Below, piece by piece: positions 7,073 to 13,758 of a stretch of DNA of 14,593 nucleotides. This stretch comes from JAICJR01 sp036555755 (lineage in GTDB: Bacteria; Actinomycetota; Thermoleophilia; Solirubrobacterales; Thermoleophilaceae), in contig DATBKS010000007.1 in assembly GCA_036555755.1 (NCBI GenBank), positions 1-14,593 of the forward strand. Direction: 5' to 3'. Below the pieces are notes generated by a model, which searched no databases, was not told the DNA's origin, and saw only the letters and a program-made list of their open reading frames with translations. Each line of letters starts with the position of its first letter. Position 1 is the first letter of the stretch. The position numbers and the translations under genes are program-made.

Positions 7073-8122
7073 CTAGAACAGGCTAGCCGCGTGGTGCGAA
7101 GGGCGCTCTACGCCCAGGTGCTCAAATGCCGCCGCGGTGGCCACTCGGCCGCGCGGCGTGCGCTTGATGAAGCCCTGCTGGAGCAGGTAGGGCTCGTACA
7201 CGTCCTCGATCGTGTCGGCCTCCTCCCCCACGGCGACGGCGAGCGTGGAGAGCCCCACGGGACCGCCCTCGAACTTCTGGACGATCGTGCGCAGGATGTC
7301 GCGGTCGAGCCGGTCGAGCCCCGCGTGATCCACCTCGAGCAGGTCGAGCGCCTCCTCCGCAACCTCGCGGTCGATGCGGCCTGCGCCGCGCACCTCGGCG
7401 TAATCGCGCACGCGCTTGAGGAGGCGGTTGGCCACACGCGGCGTACCACGCGAGCGGCTGGCGATGATGGTGGCGCCCTCCTCGTCGACATCGACGTCGA
7501 GGATGCCCGCCGAGCGGCGGACGATCTTGGCGAGGTCGGTGGGCTCGTAGAGGTCGAGCCGGTGGGTGACCCCGAAGCGATCGCGTAGCGGGGTGGTGAG
7601 CAATCCCGCGCGCGTGGTTGCGCCGATCAGCGTGAAGGGCGGCAGGTCGAGGGTCACGACGCGAGCGCCCGCCCCCTGGCCGACGGTGATCGGCAGGCGA
7701 CGGTCCTCCATCGCGGGATAGAAGGTCTCCTCGAGCGCACGCGGGAGGCGGTGGATCTCGTCGACGAAGAAGACGGACCCGGGTTCCAGGGCGGTTAGGA
7801 ACGCGGCGACGTCGCCCTTGCGCTCGAGCGCCGGACCGGCCGTCTGCACGAAAGGCACGTCCAGCTCGGCGGCCACGATCTGCGCCAGCGACGTCTTCCC
7901 GAGCCCGGGCGGCCCGGCGAGCAGGACGTGGTCGAGCGCCTCGCCGCGCTGCTTGGCTGCCTCGATGAAGACGGTGAGCTGGTCCTTGACCGCGTGCTGG
8001 CCCACGAAGTCGGCCAGCTTGCGCGGCCGCAGCGAGCGGTCGAGCTCCTCGTCGGCGACGAAGGCCGGAGCGGCCTGGATGCGCTCGACGCCCGGTGTGC
8101 GGATGCCGCCCTGGTCGTTCAT
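7073..8122 (-). CDS. ruvB: Holliday junction branch migration ATPase RuvB
   Basis: RuvB forms hexameric rings that drive branch migration of Holliday junctions bound by RuvA. The 349-aa product has a normal family length. It shows Walker A GPPGLGKT (residues 70-77), Walker B FFVDEIHR (D121, E122), the sensor-1 segment GATTRAG (167-173), LRDRFG with the arginine-finger region (179-184), and a winged-helix C-terminal domain ending with LQQGFIKRTPRGR. The N-terminal segment before residue 28 is short and variable, as is usual. The ATG at 8122 overlaps the ruvA stop (ATGA), so the two are probably translationally coupled. Confidence 0.98.
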   Translation of the reverse strand: MNDQGGIRTPGVERIQAAPAFVADEELDRSLRPRKLADFVGQHAVKDQLTVFIEAAKQRGEALDHVLLAGPPGLGKTSLAQIVAAELDVPFVQTAGPALERKGDVAAFLTALEPGSVFFVDEIHRLPRALEETFYPAMEDRRLPITVGQGAGARVVTLDLPPFTLIGATTRAGLLTTPLRDRFGVTHRLDLYEPTDLAKIVRRSAGILDVDVDEEGATIIASRSRGTPRVANRLLKRVRDYAEVRGAGRIDREVAEEALDLLEVDHAGLDRLDRDILRTIVQKFEGGPVGLSTLAVAVGEEADTIEDVYEPYLLQQGFIKRTPRGRVATAAAFEHLGVERPSHHAASLF

Positions 8123-8694
8123 CGCGACGCCCTCAGCGCCTCGCCGATGAGCTCCTCGGGCGTGTCGCCGGCGGCGTCGGCAAGCAGCTCGTCGGCCTCC
8201 TGGGAGCTGAAGCCGAGACCGACGAGGCCCTGGCGCGCGAGCGAACGCGGGTCGTCGGTCTTCGTGATCACGATCTCCTCGAGCGCCGCCTCGCCAGCCA
8301 CCTTCTCACGCAGCTCGACGATGATGCGGTCGGCTGTGCGCTTGCCGATGCCGGGGAAGGCCTGGAAGCGGGCGCTGTCGCCGGCGGCGATGGCCTTGAG
8401 CAGCTCGCGCGTCGTGCCACCAGACAGCACCGCGAGCGCGACCTTGGGACCGACTCCCTGGACGCCGATCAGCAGCAGGAACAGCTCGCGCTCCTCCTCG
8501 CTCGCGAAGCCGAACAGGTAAATGCCGTCGTCGCGCGTGACGAGGTGAGTTTGAAGCAGCCCCTCCTTGCCGATCGCCGGGACCGCCTTGAGCGTCTCCG
8601 CCGAGACGGCCAGCCGGTAGCCGACGCCGCCGCATTCGATCACCACGTGATCGGGCCGGCGGACGAGGACGTCGCCGCGCACGGACGCGATCAC
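8119..8694 (-). CDS. ruvA: Holliday junction DNA-binding protein RuvA
   Basis: RuvA binds four-way junctions as a tetramer and loads RuvB. The product is 191 aa, normal for the family. The N-terminal OB fold (from MIASVRGDVL, GTG start) contains the acidic pin at D55-D56 in TRDDGIYLFGF. Two helix-hairpin-helix motifs follow, GVQGVGPKVALAVLS (near 77-91) and FPGIGKRTADRIIVEL (near 113-128), then a linker and the RuvB-binding domain III (QGLVGLGFSSQEADELL). The GTG at 8694 overlaps the ruvC stop as GTGA. The same frame is open further upstream but only through ruvC in the wrong register, so the GTG is chosen. Confidence 0.97.
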   Translation of the reverse strand: MIASVRGDVLVRRPDHVVIECGGVGYRLAVSAETLKAVPAIGKEGLLQTHLVTRDDGIYLFGFASEEERELFLLLIGVQGVGPKVALAVLSGGTTRELLKAIAAGDSARFQAFPGIGKRTADRIIVELREKVAGEAALEEIVITKTDDPRSLARQGLVGLGFSSQEADELLADAAGDTPEELIGEALRASR

Positions 8695-9179
8695 GCGATC
8701 GCCGCCTTGAGCACGGCGCCGTTGGCGTGGCAGATGGCCACGGCGAGAGCGTCCGCCGCGTGGTCGGGCTCGGGCGGCGAGGGCAGCTTGAGCAGGGCGC
8801 CGACCATGCGCTGCACCTGGTCCTTCTCCGCGCGGCCGTTGCCGCACACGGCCTGCTTGACGGCCTGTGGCGTGTACGAGAAGCACGGCACTCCGGCCTG
8901 GCCCGCCGCAAGCAGCGTGACGCCGCGCGCCTGGCCGACCGCGAACGCGCTGCGGGCGTTCTGGCCGAAGAACAGGTCCTCGACCGCCACCGCCTCGGGC
9001 TCGTGCTCGGCGATCAAATCGCAGATGCGGGCGTGGATCTGGGCGAGCCGCTCCTCGAGCGTGTCGCTCTGATCGGTGCGAAAGACGCCGCCATCGAGGG
9101 CGGCAAGCATGCTCCCGCGCGCGAGAACCACTCCGTAGCCCGTATGCGCGGTGCCGGGATCGATGCCGAGGACAATCAC
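8691..9179 (-). CDS. ruvC: Crossover junction endodeoxyribonuclease RuvC
   Basis: RuvC is the dimeric, metal-dependent resolvase that nicks Holliday junctions symmetrically. With the GTG at 9179 as start the product has 162 aa and the acidic residues fall at D7 (GIDPGTAHTGYG), E67 (AVEDLFFGQNARS), H140 and D143 (PDHAADALAVAICH). This matches the RNase H-fold catalytic set; a His at the third position is also known from Thermus RuvC. A second GTG lies one codon upstream (9182). An in-frame ATG at 9263 would add 28 residues encoded in the repeat palindrome and is unlikely. No clear Shine-Dalgarno or sigma-70-type promoter is seen. It is the first gene of the minus-strand train. Confidence 0.95.
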   Translation of the reverse strand: MIVLGIDPGTAHTGYGVVLARGSMLAALDGGVFRTDQSDTLEERLAQIHARICDLIAEHEPEAVAVEDLFFGQNARSAFAVGQARGVTLLAAGQAGVPCFSYTPQAVKQAVCGNGRAEKDQVQRMVGALLKLPSPPEPDHAADALAVAICHANGAVLKAAIA

Positions 9180-9221
9180 CACAGGGGTGATTCTGCGTGC
9201 GGGAGCGGACGCCTTGTTTGG

Positions 9222-9292
9222 GTTGGCAGTAGGCAGTAGGCAGTTGGCAGGGCTGAGGCCCAATCGCCAACTGCCAACTGCGAACTGCCAAC
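9222..9292. repeat. Large palindrome built from a seven-base repeat
   Basis: The left arm (9222-9248) carries GGCAGTA, GGCAGTA, GGCAGTT and GGC. The right arm (9266-9292) carries GCCAACT, GCCAACT, GCGAACT and GCCAAC. The arms are complementary at 24 of 27 positions. The 17-base loop (9249-9265) contains its own GGGC-TGAG-GCCC hairpin (9250-9261). It lies 4 nt past the GH3 stop codon (9297) and upstream of ruvC. It may form an RNA hairpin ending or protecting the GH3 transcript, or it may be a dispersed intergenic repeat. No T-tract follows, so a classic intrinsic terminator is not shown. Nothing else coding is seen in 9183-9296. Confidence 0.85.
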
Positions 9293-9296
9293 TAAC

Positions 9297-11693
9297 TCAG
9301 CCGATGGTGAAGTCGGCTGACATCCCTTCCACCTGCACCTGATAGCTGCCCGGCAACACCTTCGGCACCTCCGTGCCATCGATGTCCGCCGGCGTCAGGG
9401 CCAGCGAGGAGGCCGGGAATCTGACGTGCACGGTCTTCGATCCGCCGGCCGGCACTTCTACACGCGCGAAGCCGACGAGCCGCTGCGGCGGCACGACGAT
9501 TCCGGCAGTCTCGGTCGGCTGATGGACGTAGACCGGCACGACGTCAACGCCGTCCCGCGAACCGTTGTTCGCCACCGTGAACGTGGCGGTGCCCGATCCG
9601 TGGCGCGACACCGACGAGCTCGCGCTCAGCCCGCTCACCTTGAACGTGGTGTACGAGAGCCCGTACCCGAACGGGTAGAGCGGGTTGTAGCCCGATCCCC
9701 AGCCCGAGTTCGTGCCCGGGAGCTGGTCGAAGAACTTGGGCTGGTCACCCAAGGTCGAGGCTCCTCCGGGGTTGAAATTGGACTGCTGGAGCGGCGCATC
9801 CGTGGGCCAGCTGACCGGCAGGTGGCCGCTCGGGTTGACCGTGCCGAACAGCACGTCAGCCACGCCGGCGCCGCCTTCGGTGCCCGGCAGGTAGGCCATG
9901 AGCAGGCCGTTCGCCTGCTTGGCCGGACCGAGTCCCAGCGGCCGCCCGGCGATCACCACGACGATCACCGGCTTGCCGGTGGCCTCGAGCGCCGAGATCA
10001 GCGCCTGCTGGTCGGGCTTCAGCTGCGGCGCCGGGTCATCGCCCAGGCCTTCCGCGTATGGCGTCTCGCCGACCACGACGACCGCCGCGTCCGCGCTGTT
10101 CGTCTCCGACACCGCGGTGGACTGGTCCTGCGTGTAGACGACATTGGTCGACGGCGACACCGCCTGCTTGATGCCGTCGAGCACCGTGGTGCCCGGCGGG
10201 ATCTGGTCGGCCGGGCCCGCGCAGCAGGCCTGGTTCGCCCCGAAGGCGCCCTGCCAGCTCACGCTCCAGCCACCGAGCTGGTTGGTCATCGAGTTGGCGT
10301 TCGGCCCGGTGACGACGAGCTTGCTCGCGTTCTTCGACAGCGGCAGCACGCCGCCCTCGTTGCGCAGCAGGGTGACCGACTCGTCCGCGGCCTGGCGGGC
10401 GAGCGGCTTGTTGCCGGTCACCGCGGCGTCGGCCTGCGACGGGTCGACGTACGGGTGGTCGAACAGCCCGAGCCGGAACTTCAGCGTCAGGATCCGGCGC
10501 ACGGACTGGTTGATCCGGCTGACCGAGACGCTCCCGTTGTGGACGTCCTCGAGCAGCGCGTCGTTCCAGCCGCTCGGGTTGTCCGGCTCCATCGCCATGT
10601 CGACGCCCGCGTTGACGGCCTTGGCCACGGCGTCGGCGAGATCCGGCGACACGTGGTACGCCGTCTGCAGCGCCGGCACGTCGCCGTAGTCGCTGATCAC
10701 GACGCCCTTGAAGCCGAGCCGCTGGCGCAGCTCGGTGGTGAGCAGGAAGTGCGACGCGGTGGCCGGCACCGAGTTGATCGAGCCGGAGTTGACCATCACC
10801 GTCGCCGCGCCCGCGTCGATGCCCGCCGCGTACGACGGGAGGAACGTGTCCTGCAGGTAGCGGATCGGCAGCTGCTCCTCCACGCGGTCGTGGCCGTTGA
10901 TCGACTGTGAGTAGCCGGCGAAGTGCTTCACCGTCGCGGCCACTTTGAGCTTGCCGCTGTGGCTGGCGCCCTGCATGCCGGCGATGTTCGCCCCGCCCAT
11001 CGCGCCGGCGAGCATCGGCTCCTCGGCCCAGGTCTCGTAGTAGCGGCCCCAGCGGTTGTCGCGCGCCAGGTCCTGCACCGGGGCGAAGTCCCAGGTGCCG
11101 CCGGTGGCCACGAGCTGCTGCTGGGTGGCCGCGCCGGCATCGCGCGCGAGCGAGGTGTCCCAGGTCGCGCCCATGCCGATCGACTGCGGGAACAGCGTGG
11201 CCTCGAACGGATGACCGAAGCCGTGCACCGCGTCTACTCCGTAGATGACCGGAATGTGCAGCCGCGAGTGATCGATCGCGTAGTGCTGGACCGCGTTGAT
11301 CAGCTCGGCCCAGCCGTGGCCCGTGTTGTCCGGCGGGTTGTCAGTTCCTCCTGAGAGGATCGAGCCGGTGTGATCGCTGATCAGGACCTTCTCGAGGCAG
11401 GACTGCTGAAGCTGGTCGCTGTTCCCGCCGTTGCAGTCGCCATTCGACGGGTTGGACGGGCCGCGGAGCTTGCCCAGGACGATCTGGTCCATCTGCCCGA
11501 TCTTCTCGGCGAGCGTCATACGGCCGAGAAGGTCGTCCACGCGGTCGGCGATGCGTGCGTGGGGGTTGAGGTAGGTAGCCCGCGTCTGAGCGGGGTGATG
11601 CGAAGTGGTTGTGGCGGCGCCCACAGCGGTGCCGGTGAGCACGCCGAGGGCCAGCAATACGGCAGCGCCGATCGCCGCAGTAATGCGTCTCAT
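9297..11693 (-). CDS. Secreted glycoside hydrolase family 3 beta-glucosidase-type enzyme
   Basis: GH3 enzymes of this type release glucose from the non-reducing end of beta-glucans or oligosaccharides by a retaining mechanism. The 798-aa product begins with a Sec signal peptide (MRRITAAIG, hydrophobic core, likely cut after VGA at residue 26). The GH3 N-terminal barrel (about 45-410) has GVDAVHG, a KHFAGYS segment (K256, H257) and VVISDYGDV, where D335 fits the catalytic nucleophile. The GH3 C-terminal alpha/beta domain (about 430-640) has VGETPYAEGLGDD, where E548 fits the acid/base residue in the barley exo-beta-glucanase pattern. A fibronectin-III-like domain (about 675-798) closes the protein; YPFGYGLSYT precedes it. 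The overall layout is exo-beta-glucanase or BglX-like; the substrate linkage cannot be read off. The start ATG at 11693 has a strong ribosome site GGGAGGA 7 nt upstream; an earlier in-frame start would place coding sequence before the signal peptide. Confidence 0.94.
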   Translation of the reverse strand: MRRITAAIGAAVLLALGVLTGTAVGAATTTSHHPAQTRATYLNPHARIADRVDDLLGRMTLAEKIGQMDQIVLGKLRGPSNPSNGDCNGGNSDQLQQSCLEKVLISDHTGSILSGGTDNPPDNTGHGWAELINAVQHYAIDHSRLHIPVIYGVDAVHGFGHPFEATLFPQSIGMGATWDTSLARDAGAATQQQLVATGGTWDFAPVQDLARDNRWGRYYETWAEEPMLAGAMGGANIAGMQGASHSGKLKVAATVKHFAGYSQSINGHDRVEEQLPIRYLQDTFLPSYAAGIDAGAATVMVNSGSINSVPATASHFLLTTELRQRLGFKGVVISDYGDVPALQTAYHVSPDLADAVAKAVNAGVDMAMEPDNPSGWNDALLEDVHNGSVSVSRINQSVRRILTLKFRLGLFDHPYVDPSQADAAVTGNKPLARQAADESVTLLRNEGGVLPLSKNASKLVVTGPNANSMTNQLGGWSVSWQGAFGANQACCAGPADQIPPGTTVLDGIKQAVSPSTNVVYTQDQSTAVSETNSADAAVVVVGETPYAEGLGDDPAPQLKPDQQALISALEATGKPVIVVVIAGRPLGLGPAKQANGLLMAYLPGTEGGAGVADVLFGTVNPSGHLPVSWPTDAPLQQSNFNPGGASTLGDQPKFFDQLPGTNSGWGSGYNPLYPFGYGLSYTTFKVSGLSASSSVSRHGSGTATFTVANNGSRDGVDVVPVYVHQPTETAGIVVPPQRLVGFARVEVPAGGSKTVHVRFPASSLALTPADIDGTEVPKVLPGSYQVQVEGMSADFTIG

Positions 11694-11746
11694 CAGGTCT
11701 CCTCCCTGGCTTGCGTGCGGCCAGGCGGCGGGGAGGGCTGCCTCCC
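11694..11746 (-). promoter_or_regulatory. GH3 mRNA leader with two hairpins and an alternative anti-Shine-Dalgarno pairing
   Basis: In the minus-strand RNA, GGGAGG (11746-11741), loop CAGC and CCTCCC (11736-11731) form a perfect stem. Next, CCTGGC (11725-11720) pairs with GCCAGG (11710-11705) over a 9-base loop. The ribosome site GGGAGG (11706-11701) is identical to the first arm, so CCTCCC could pair with either. The second hairpin also touches the 5' end of the ribosome site. Alternative folding that masks or frees the start is possible; no known riboswitch class is recognised. Confidence 0.4.
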
Positions 11747-11773
11747 AACAGCGCCCGGTCACTCTCTCTCCCT

Positions 11774-11797
11774 AAGTTCGGAACCCGACGGATTCCG
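11774..11797. promoter_or_regulatory. Operator-like box 1 between GH3 and ROK genes
   Basis: Box 1, AAGTTCGGAACCCGACGGATTCC (23 nt from 11774), matches box 2 at 17 of 23 positions. It contains the inverted repeat CGGAA-N9-TTCCG (11779-11797) and an overlapping GTTC-G-GAAC. It would lie at about +4 to +27 of the predicted GH3 transcript. The divergent ROK regulator is the natural candidate to bind it (inference). Confidence 0.5.
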
Positions 11798-11806
11798 CAA
11801 CCAGGC

Positions 11807-11835
11807 AAGCTACTCCTGCCCGTTCCAATGGTCAA
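11807..11835 (-). promoter_or_regulatory. Predicted promoter of the GH3 gene
   Basis: On the minus strand a -35 TTGACC (11835-11830) and a -10 TAGCTT (11812-11807) are 17 bp apart. The -35 is near consensus, the -10 moderate. Transcription would start near 11800, giving a leader of about 105 nt. The promoter lies between the two operator-like boxes. Confidence 0.5.
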
Positions 11836-11837
11836 GT

Positions 11838-11860
11838 AAATTCGGACCTCGACGTAATTT
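11838..11860. promoter_or_regulatory. Operator-like box 2 between GH3 and ROK genes
   Basis: Box 2, AAATTCGGACCTCGACGTAATTT, has AAATT/AATTT ends (N13 between) and shares the TTCGGA and CGACG cores with box 1. It starts 64 bp from box 1, about six helical turns, and abuts the predicted -35 of GH3. A further CTCGACG-containing palindrome, CTCGA-CGT-TCGAG (11891-11903), sits just before the ROK start. Confidence 0.5.
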
Positions 11861-11910
11861 GCGCTGGGATGAGAGCGTGAACGTATGAGACTCGACGTTC
11901 GAGGGAGACG

Positions 11911-13083
11911 ATGAGCTCGTACTCCGGTTCGCCCGCCGACCTTGGCCGGGCCAACCGCCAGCGCGTGGTCAGCGTGCTGCAGGAGCGCGGGCCGCTCAGC
12001 CAGGCCGACCTCGCGCGCGCATCCGGCCTCTCCCCCGCCACGATCTCCGCGATCGTGCGCGAGCTGGAGGCCGATGGGCGGATCGAGCGCGAGAGCGTCC
12101 GCCGCGGCGCGCCGCTGCGGCTCATGCCGCTGCCCGGGTTCGTGCTCGGCTTCGACTACGGGCACCGGCACCTGCGCGTGGCGGTGGCAGATCGCAGCGG
12201 GCGCGTGCTCGGCGAGGCGTCGAAGCGGCTGCCACTCGACCACAAGGCCTCGACCGGCGTGAAGCAGGGCGTGACGATGGCGAAGAAGCTGCTGGCCGAC
12301 GCGGGTGGCGGGCTCCCCGACGTGGTGGCGGCGGGCATGGGTCTGCCGGCTCCGGTGCTCGGCGAGTCGCACCTCGTGGGGTCGAGCTCGATCCTGCCGG
12401 GCTGGGTGGGCGTGCACGCGGACGAGGAGCTGGCGGAGGCGCTCGGCCATCCCGTGGCGGTCGACAACGACGCGAACCTCGGCGCCCTCGCTGAGATGAC
12501 CTGGGGCGCCGGCCGCGGGGTGCGCGACCTCGTCTATCTCAAGCTCGCCACGGGCATTGGCGCCGGGATCGTCGTGGGCGGGGAGATCGTCCGCGGCGCC
12601 GCGGGCACCGCCGGCGAGATCGGCCACACGACCATGGACGAGCACGGCGACGTCTGCCGCTGCGGCAACCGCGGCTGCCTCGAGACCGTCGCCGGCGCCG
12701 ACACCGTCCTGCGCATGCTCGAGCCGGTCCACGGCCCCGACTTCACGCTGCACGACGCCATCGACGCCGCGCTTGCAGGCGACGCCGGCTGTCGACGCGT
12801 GATCGCGGACGCCGGCCGCCACATCGGGATCGCGCTCGCGAACCTCGTCAACCTGCTGAGCCCTGAGCTGATCGTCGTCGGAGGGGAACTTGCCGGTGCA
12901 GGCGACATCCTGCTCAACCCCATCCGCGACGCCGTAGCGCGGTATGCGATCGAGACAGCGGCCAGCGCAACGACCCTCGTGCCCACCGAACTGGGCGACG
13001 ACGCCGAGGTCCTAGGGGCGATCGCGCTAGCCGTTCGCGGTCAGGAAGTAGACGCTCTGGCCCCGCCGGTCGGAAGCTCGTGA
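11911..13083 (+). CDS. ROK-family (NagC/XylR-type) transcriptional regulator
   Basis: ROK regulators sense sugars or sugar phosphates and control nearby carbohydrate genes. The 390-aa product has an N-terminal winged helix-turn-helix (residues 11-62: NRQRVVSVLQERGPLSQADL, then ARASGLSPATISAIVRELE). The sugar-kinase-like fold follows, with a GFDYG phosphate-loop-like segment (80-84), VDNDANLGALAE with D187 at the kinase base position, and GEIGH (H239) plus the zinc motif CRCGNRGCLE (C249, C251, C256). The ROK signature is therefore intact, and D187 is retained, as in sugar-sensing repressors and in kinases. The ATG at 11911 follows AGGGAG at 11902-11907. It is transcribed away from the GH3 gene across a region with repeated operator-like boxes, so it most likely regulates GH3 and itself. 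The ligand is unknown. Confidence 0.93.
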   Translation: MSSYSGSPADLGRANRQRVVSVLQERGPLSQADLARASGLSPATISAIVRELEADGRIERESVRRGAPLRLMPLPGFVLGFDYGHRHLRVAVADRSGRVLGEASKRLPLDHKASTGVKQGVTMAKKLLADAGGGLPDVVAAGMGLPAPVLGESHLVGSSSILPGWVGVHADEELAEALGHPVAVDNDANLGALAEMTWGAGRGVRDLVYLKLATGIGAGIVVGGEIVRGAAGTAGEIGHTTMDEHGDVCRCGNRGCLETVAGADTVLRMLEPVHGPDFTLHDAIDAALAGDAGCRRVIADAGRHIGIALANLVNLLSPELIVVGGELAGAGDILLNPIRDAVARYAIETAASATTLVPTELGDDAEVLGAIALAVRGQEVDALAPPVGSS

Positions 13084-13098
13084 ATTACATTTGACCGA

Positions 13099-13452
13099 AT
13101 GGATCCGCTGGACGACGGACACGCGATTTCGTACAAGGCGCTTAGACGCGGCACCTCCGTACGAGCCCCAGATGGCACGGAGATCGGCAAGGTCCGCCGC
13201 GTACTCGACAACGCGCGCGAGAACATCTTCGACGGCATCGTCGTCGAGACCAAGCAGGGCATGCGCTTCGTGGACGCCCCCGAAGTGGAGCGCATCGCCG
13301 AGCTCGCCGTGACGCTCAACATCACCGCCGACGAGGTCGACCAGCTACCTGCACCCCAATCCAACATGAAGCTGCGCTGGAACCACAACACCCTCGTACG
13401 CCGCGGTCGCCGCGCCGGCCGCGACTGGAAACGACGCTGGGACAACAGGTAG
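13099..13452 (+). CDS. PRC-barrel-like small protein with basic C-terminal tail
   Basis: This 117-aa cytosolic protein has a beta-rich core (about residues 15-65: RRGTSVRAPDGTEIGKVRRV, then NIFDGIVVETKQGMRFVDAP). That core fits the PRC-barrel pattern of short strands with a glycine after the second strand. A segment ELAVTLNITADEVDQLP follows, then an Arg/Trp-rich tail (about 92-117) ending RAGRDWKRRWDNR that could bind nucleic acid or acidic lipid. It lies 15 nt after the ROK stop on the same strand and may be co-transcribed, but no Shine-Dalgarno is evident, so the start is less sure. Known PRC-barrel proteins include RimM and photosynthetic reaction centre subunit H; this one is neither. 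Function unknown. Confidence 0.72.
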   Translation: MDPLDDGHAISYKALRRGTSVRAPDGTEIGKVRRVLDNARENIFDGIVVETKQGMRFVDAPEVERIAELAVTLNITADEVDQLPAPQSNMKLRWNHNTLVRRGRRAGRDWKRRWDNR

Positions 13453-13474
13453 CGGTCGTTCGTGGCGGACGCTA
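13450..13474. terminator. Hairpin spanning two convergent stop codons
   Basis: TAGCG(G)TC at 13450-13457 pairs with GACGCTA at 13468-13474 (7 bp with one bulged G, loop of 10). The outer bases are the TAG stop of the PRC-barrel gene and, on the other strand, the TAG stop of the YciI gene. It may be a two-way terminator, but no T-tract flanks it. Confidence 0.35.
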
Positions 13475-13756
13475 GTCCAGGTTCCCCAGTTCCTTTGCTC
13501 GGCGGCCTGGCTGGAACTGGAGGAGCTCGTAGGTCGCCACGCCTTCTGAGATGAGCGGGTCGGTTGCTACGACGACGTCCAGCTCCTCCTTGCTGTCTCC
13601 TCGCGACAGGATCACGCCGCCGTTGCGGGGCACCCGTGCGCCTGAGAGCAGGAAGCGGCCTTCGGCGTAGTGGCGGTCGAGGTAGGCGAGGTGGTCGTCG
13701 AGGAGCTTGTCGACTTCCTCGAGCGGTTTCACGTAGGTCAGGACGATCAGGAACAC
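13472..13756 (-). CDS. YciI-family protein
   Basis: The 94-aa product has the YciI/YCII fold pattern: a strand FLIVLTYVKP, a helix with H22 (DDHLAYLDRHYAEGRFLLSG), a glycine hairpin (NGGVILSRG), and the ATDPLISEGVATYELLQFQP segment containing D66-P67. YciI-like proteins are small dimeric alpha/beta-barrel (ferredoxin-like) proteins with a conserved His/Asp pair; a few are enzymes in aromatic breakdown and most lack a known reaction. The start is a GTG at 13756, 2 nt after the TAA of the GH144-like gene, so the two are probably translated together. Its tie to sugar metabolism is by position only. Confidence 0.88.
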   Translation of the reverse strand: MFLIVLTYVKPLEEVDKLLDDHLAYLDRHYAEGRFLLSGARVPRNGGVILSRGDSKEELDVVVATDPLISEGVATYELLQFQPGRRAKELGNLD

Positions 13757-13758
13757 GG

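Noticed and set aside
9180..9263. RuvC start at the ATG at 9263
   Set aside because: The added 28 residues would be coded by the repeat palindrome; the GTG at 9179 puts the catalytic Asp at residue 7 as in known RuvC proteins.
8695..9291. N-terminal extension of RuvA to 390 residues
   Set aside because: The extra part is ruvC read in the wrong frame. RuvA homology starts at the GTG at 8694.
9222..9292. CRISPR array
   Set aside because: The repeats are seven bases long, contiguous and inverted across a loop, with no spacers and no cas genes.
9426..10910. 494-codon open frame on the plus strand
   Set aside because: Antisense shadow of the GH3 gene with Arg/His/Val-rich, motif-free product.
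11694..11910. Known riboswitch or tRNA between GH3 and ROK genes
   Set aside because: No cloverleaf and no conserved core of a riboswitch class I can recognise; only simple stems and the operator-like boxes.
11341..12822. 493-codon minus-strand open frame covering GH3 start and ROK gene
   Set aside because: It crosses the divergent promoter region, is antisense to the intact ROK gene and out of frame with GH3, and shows no family motif.
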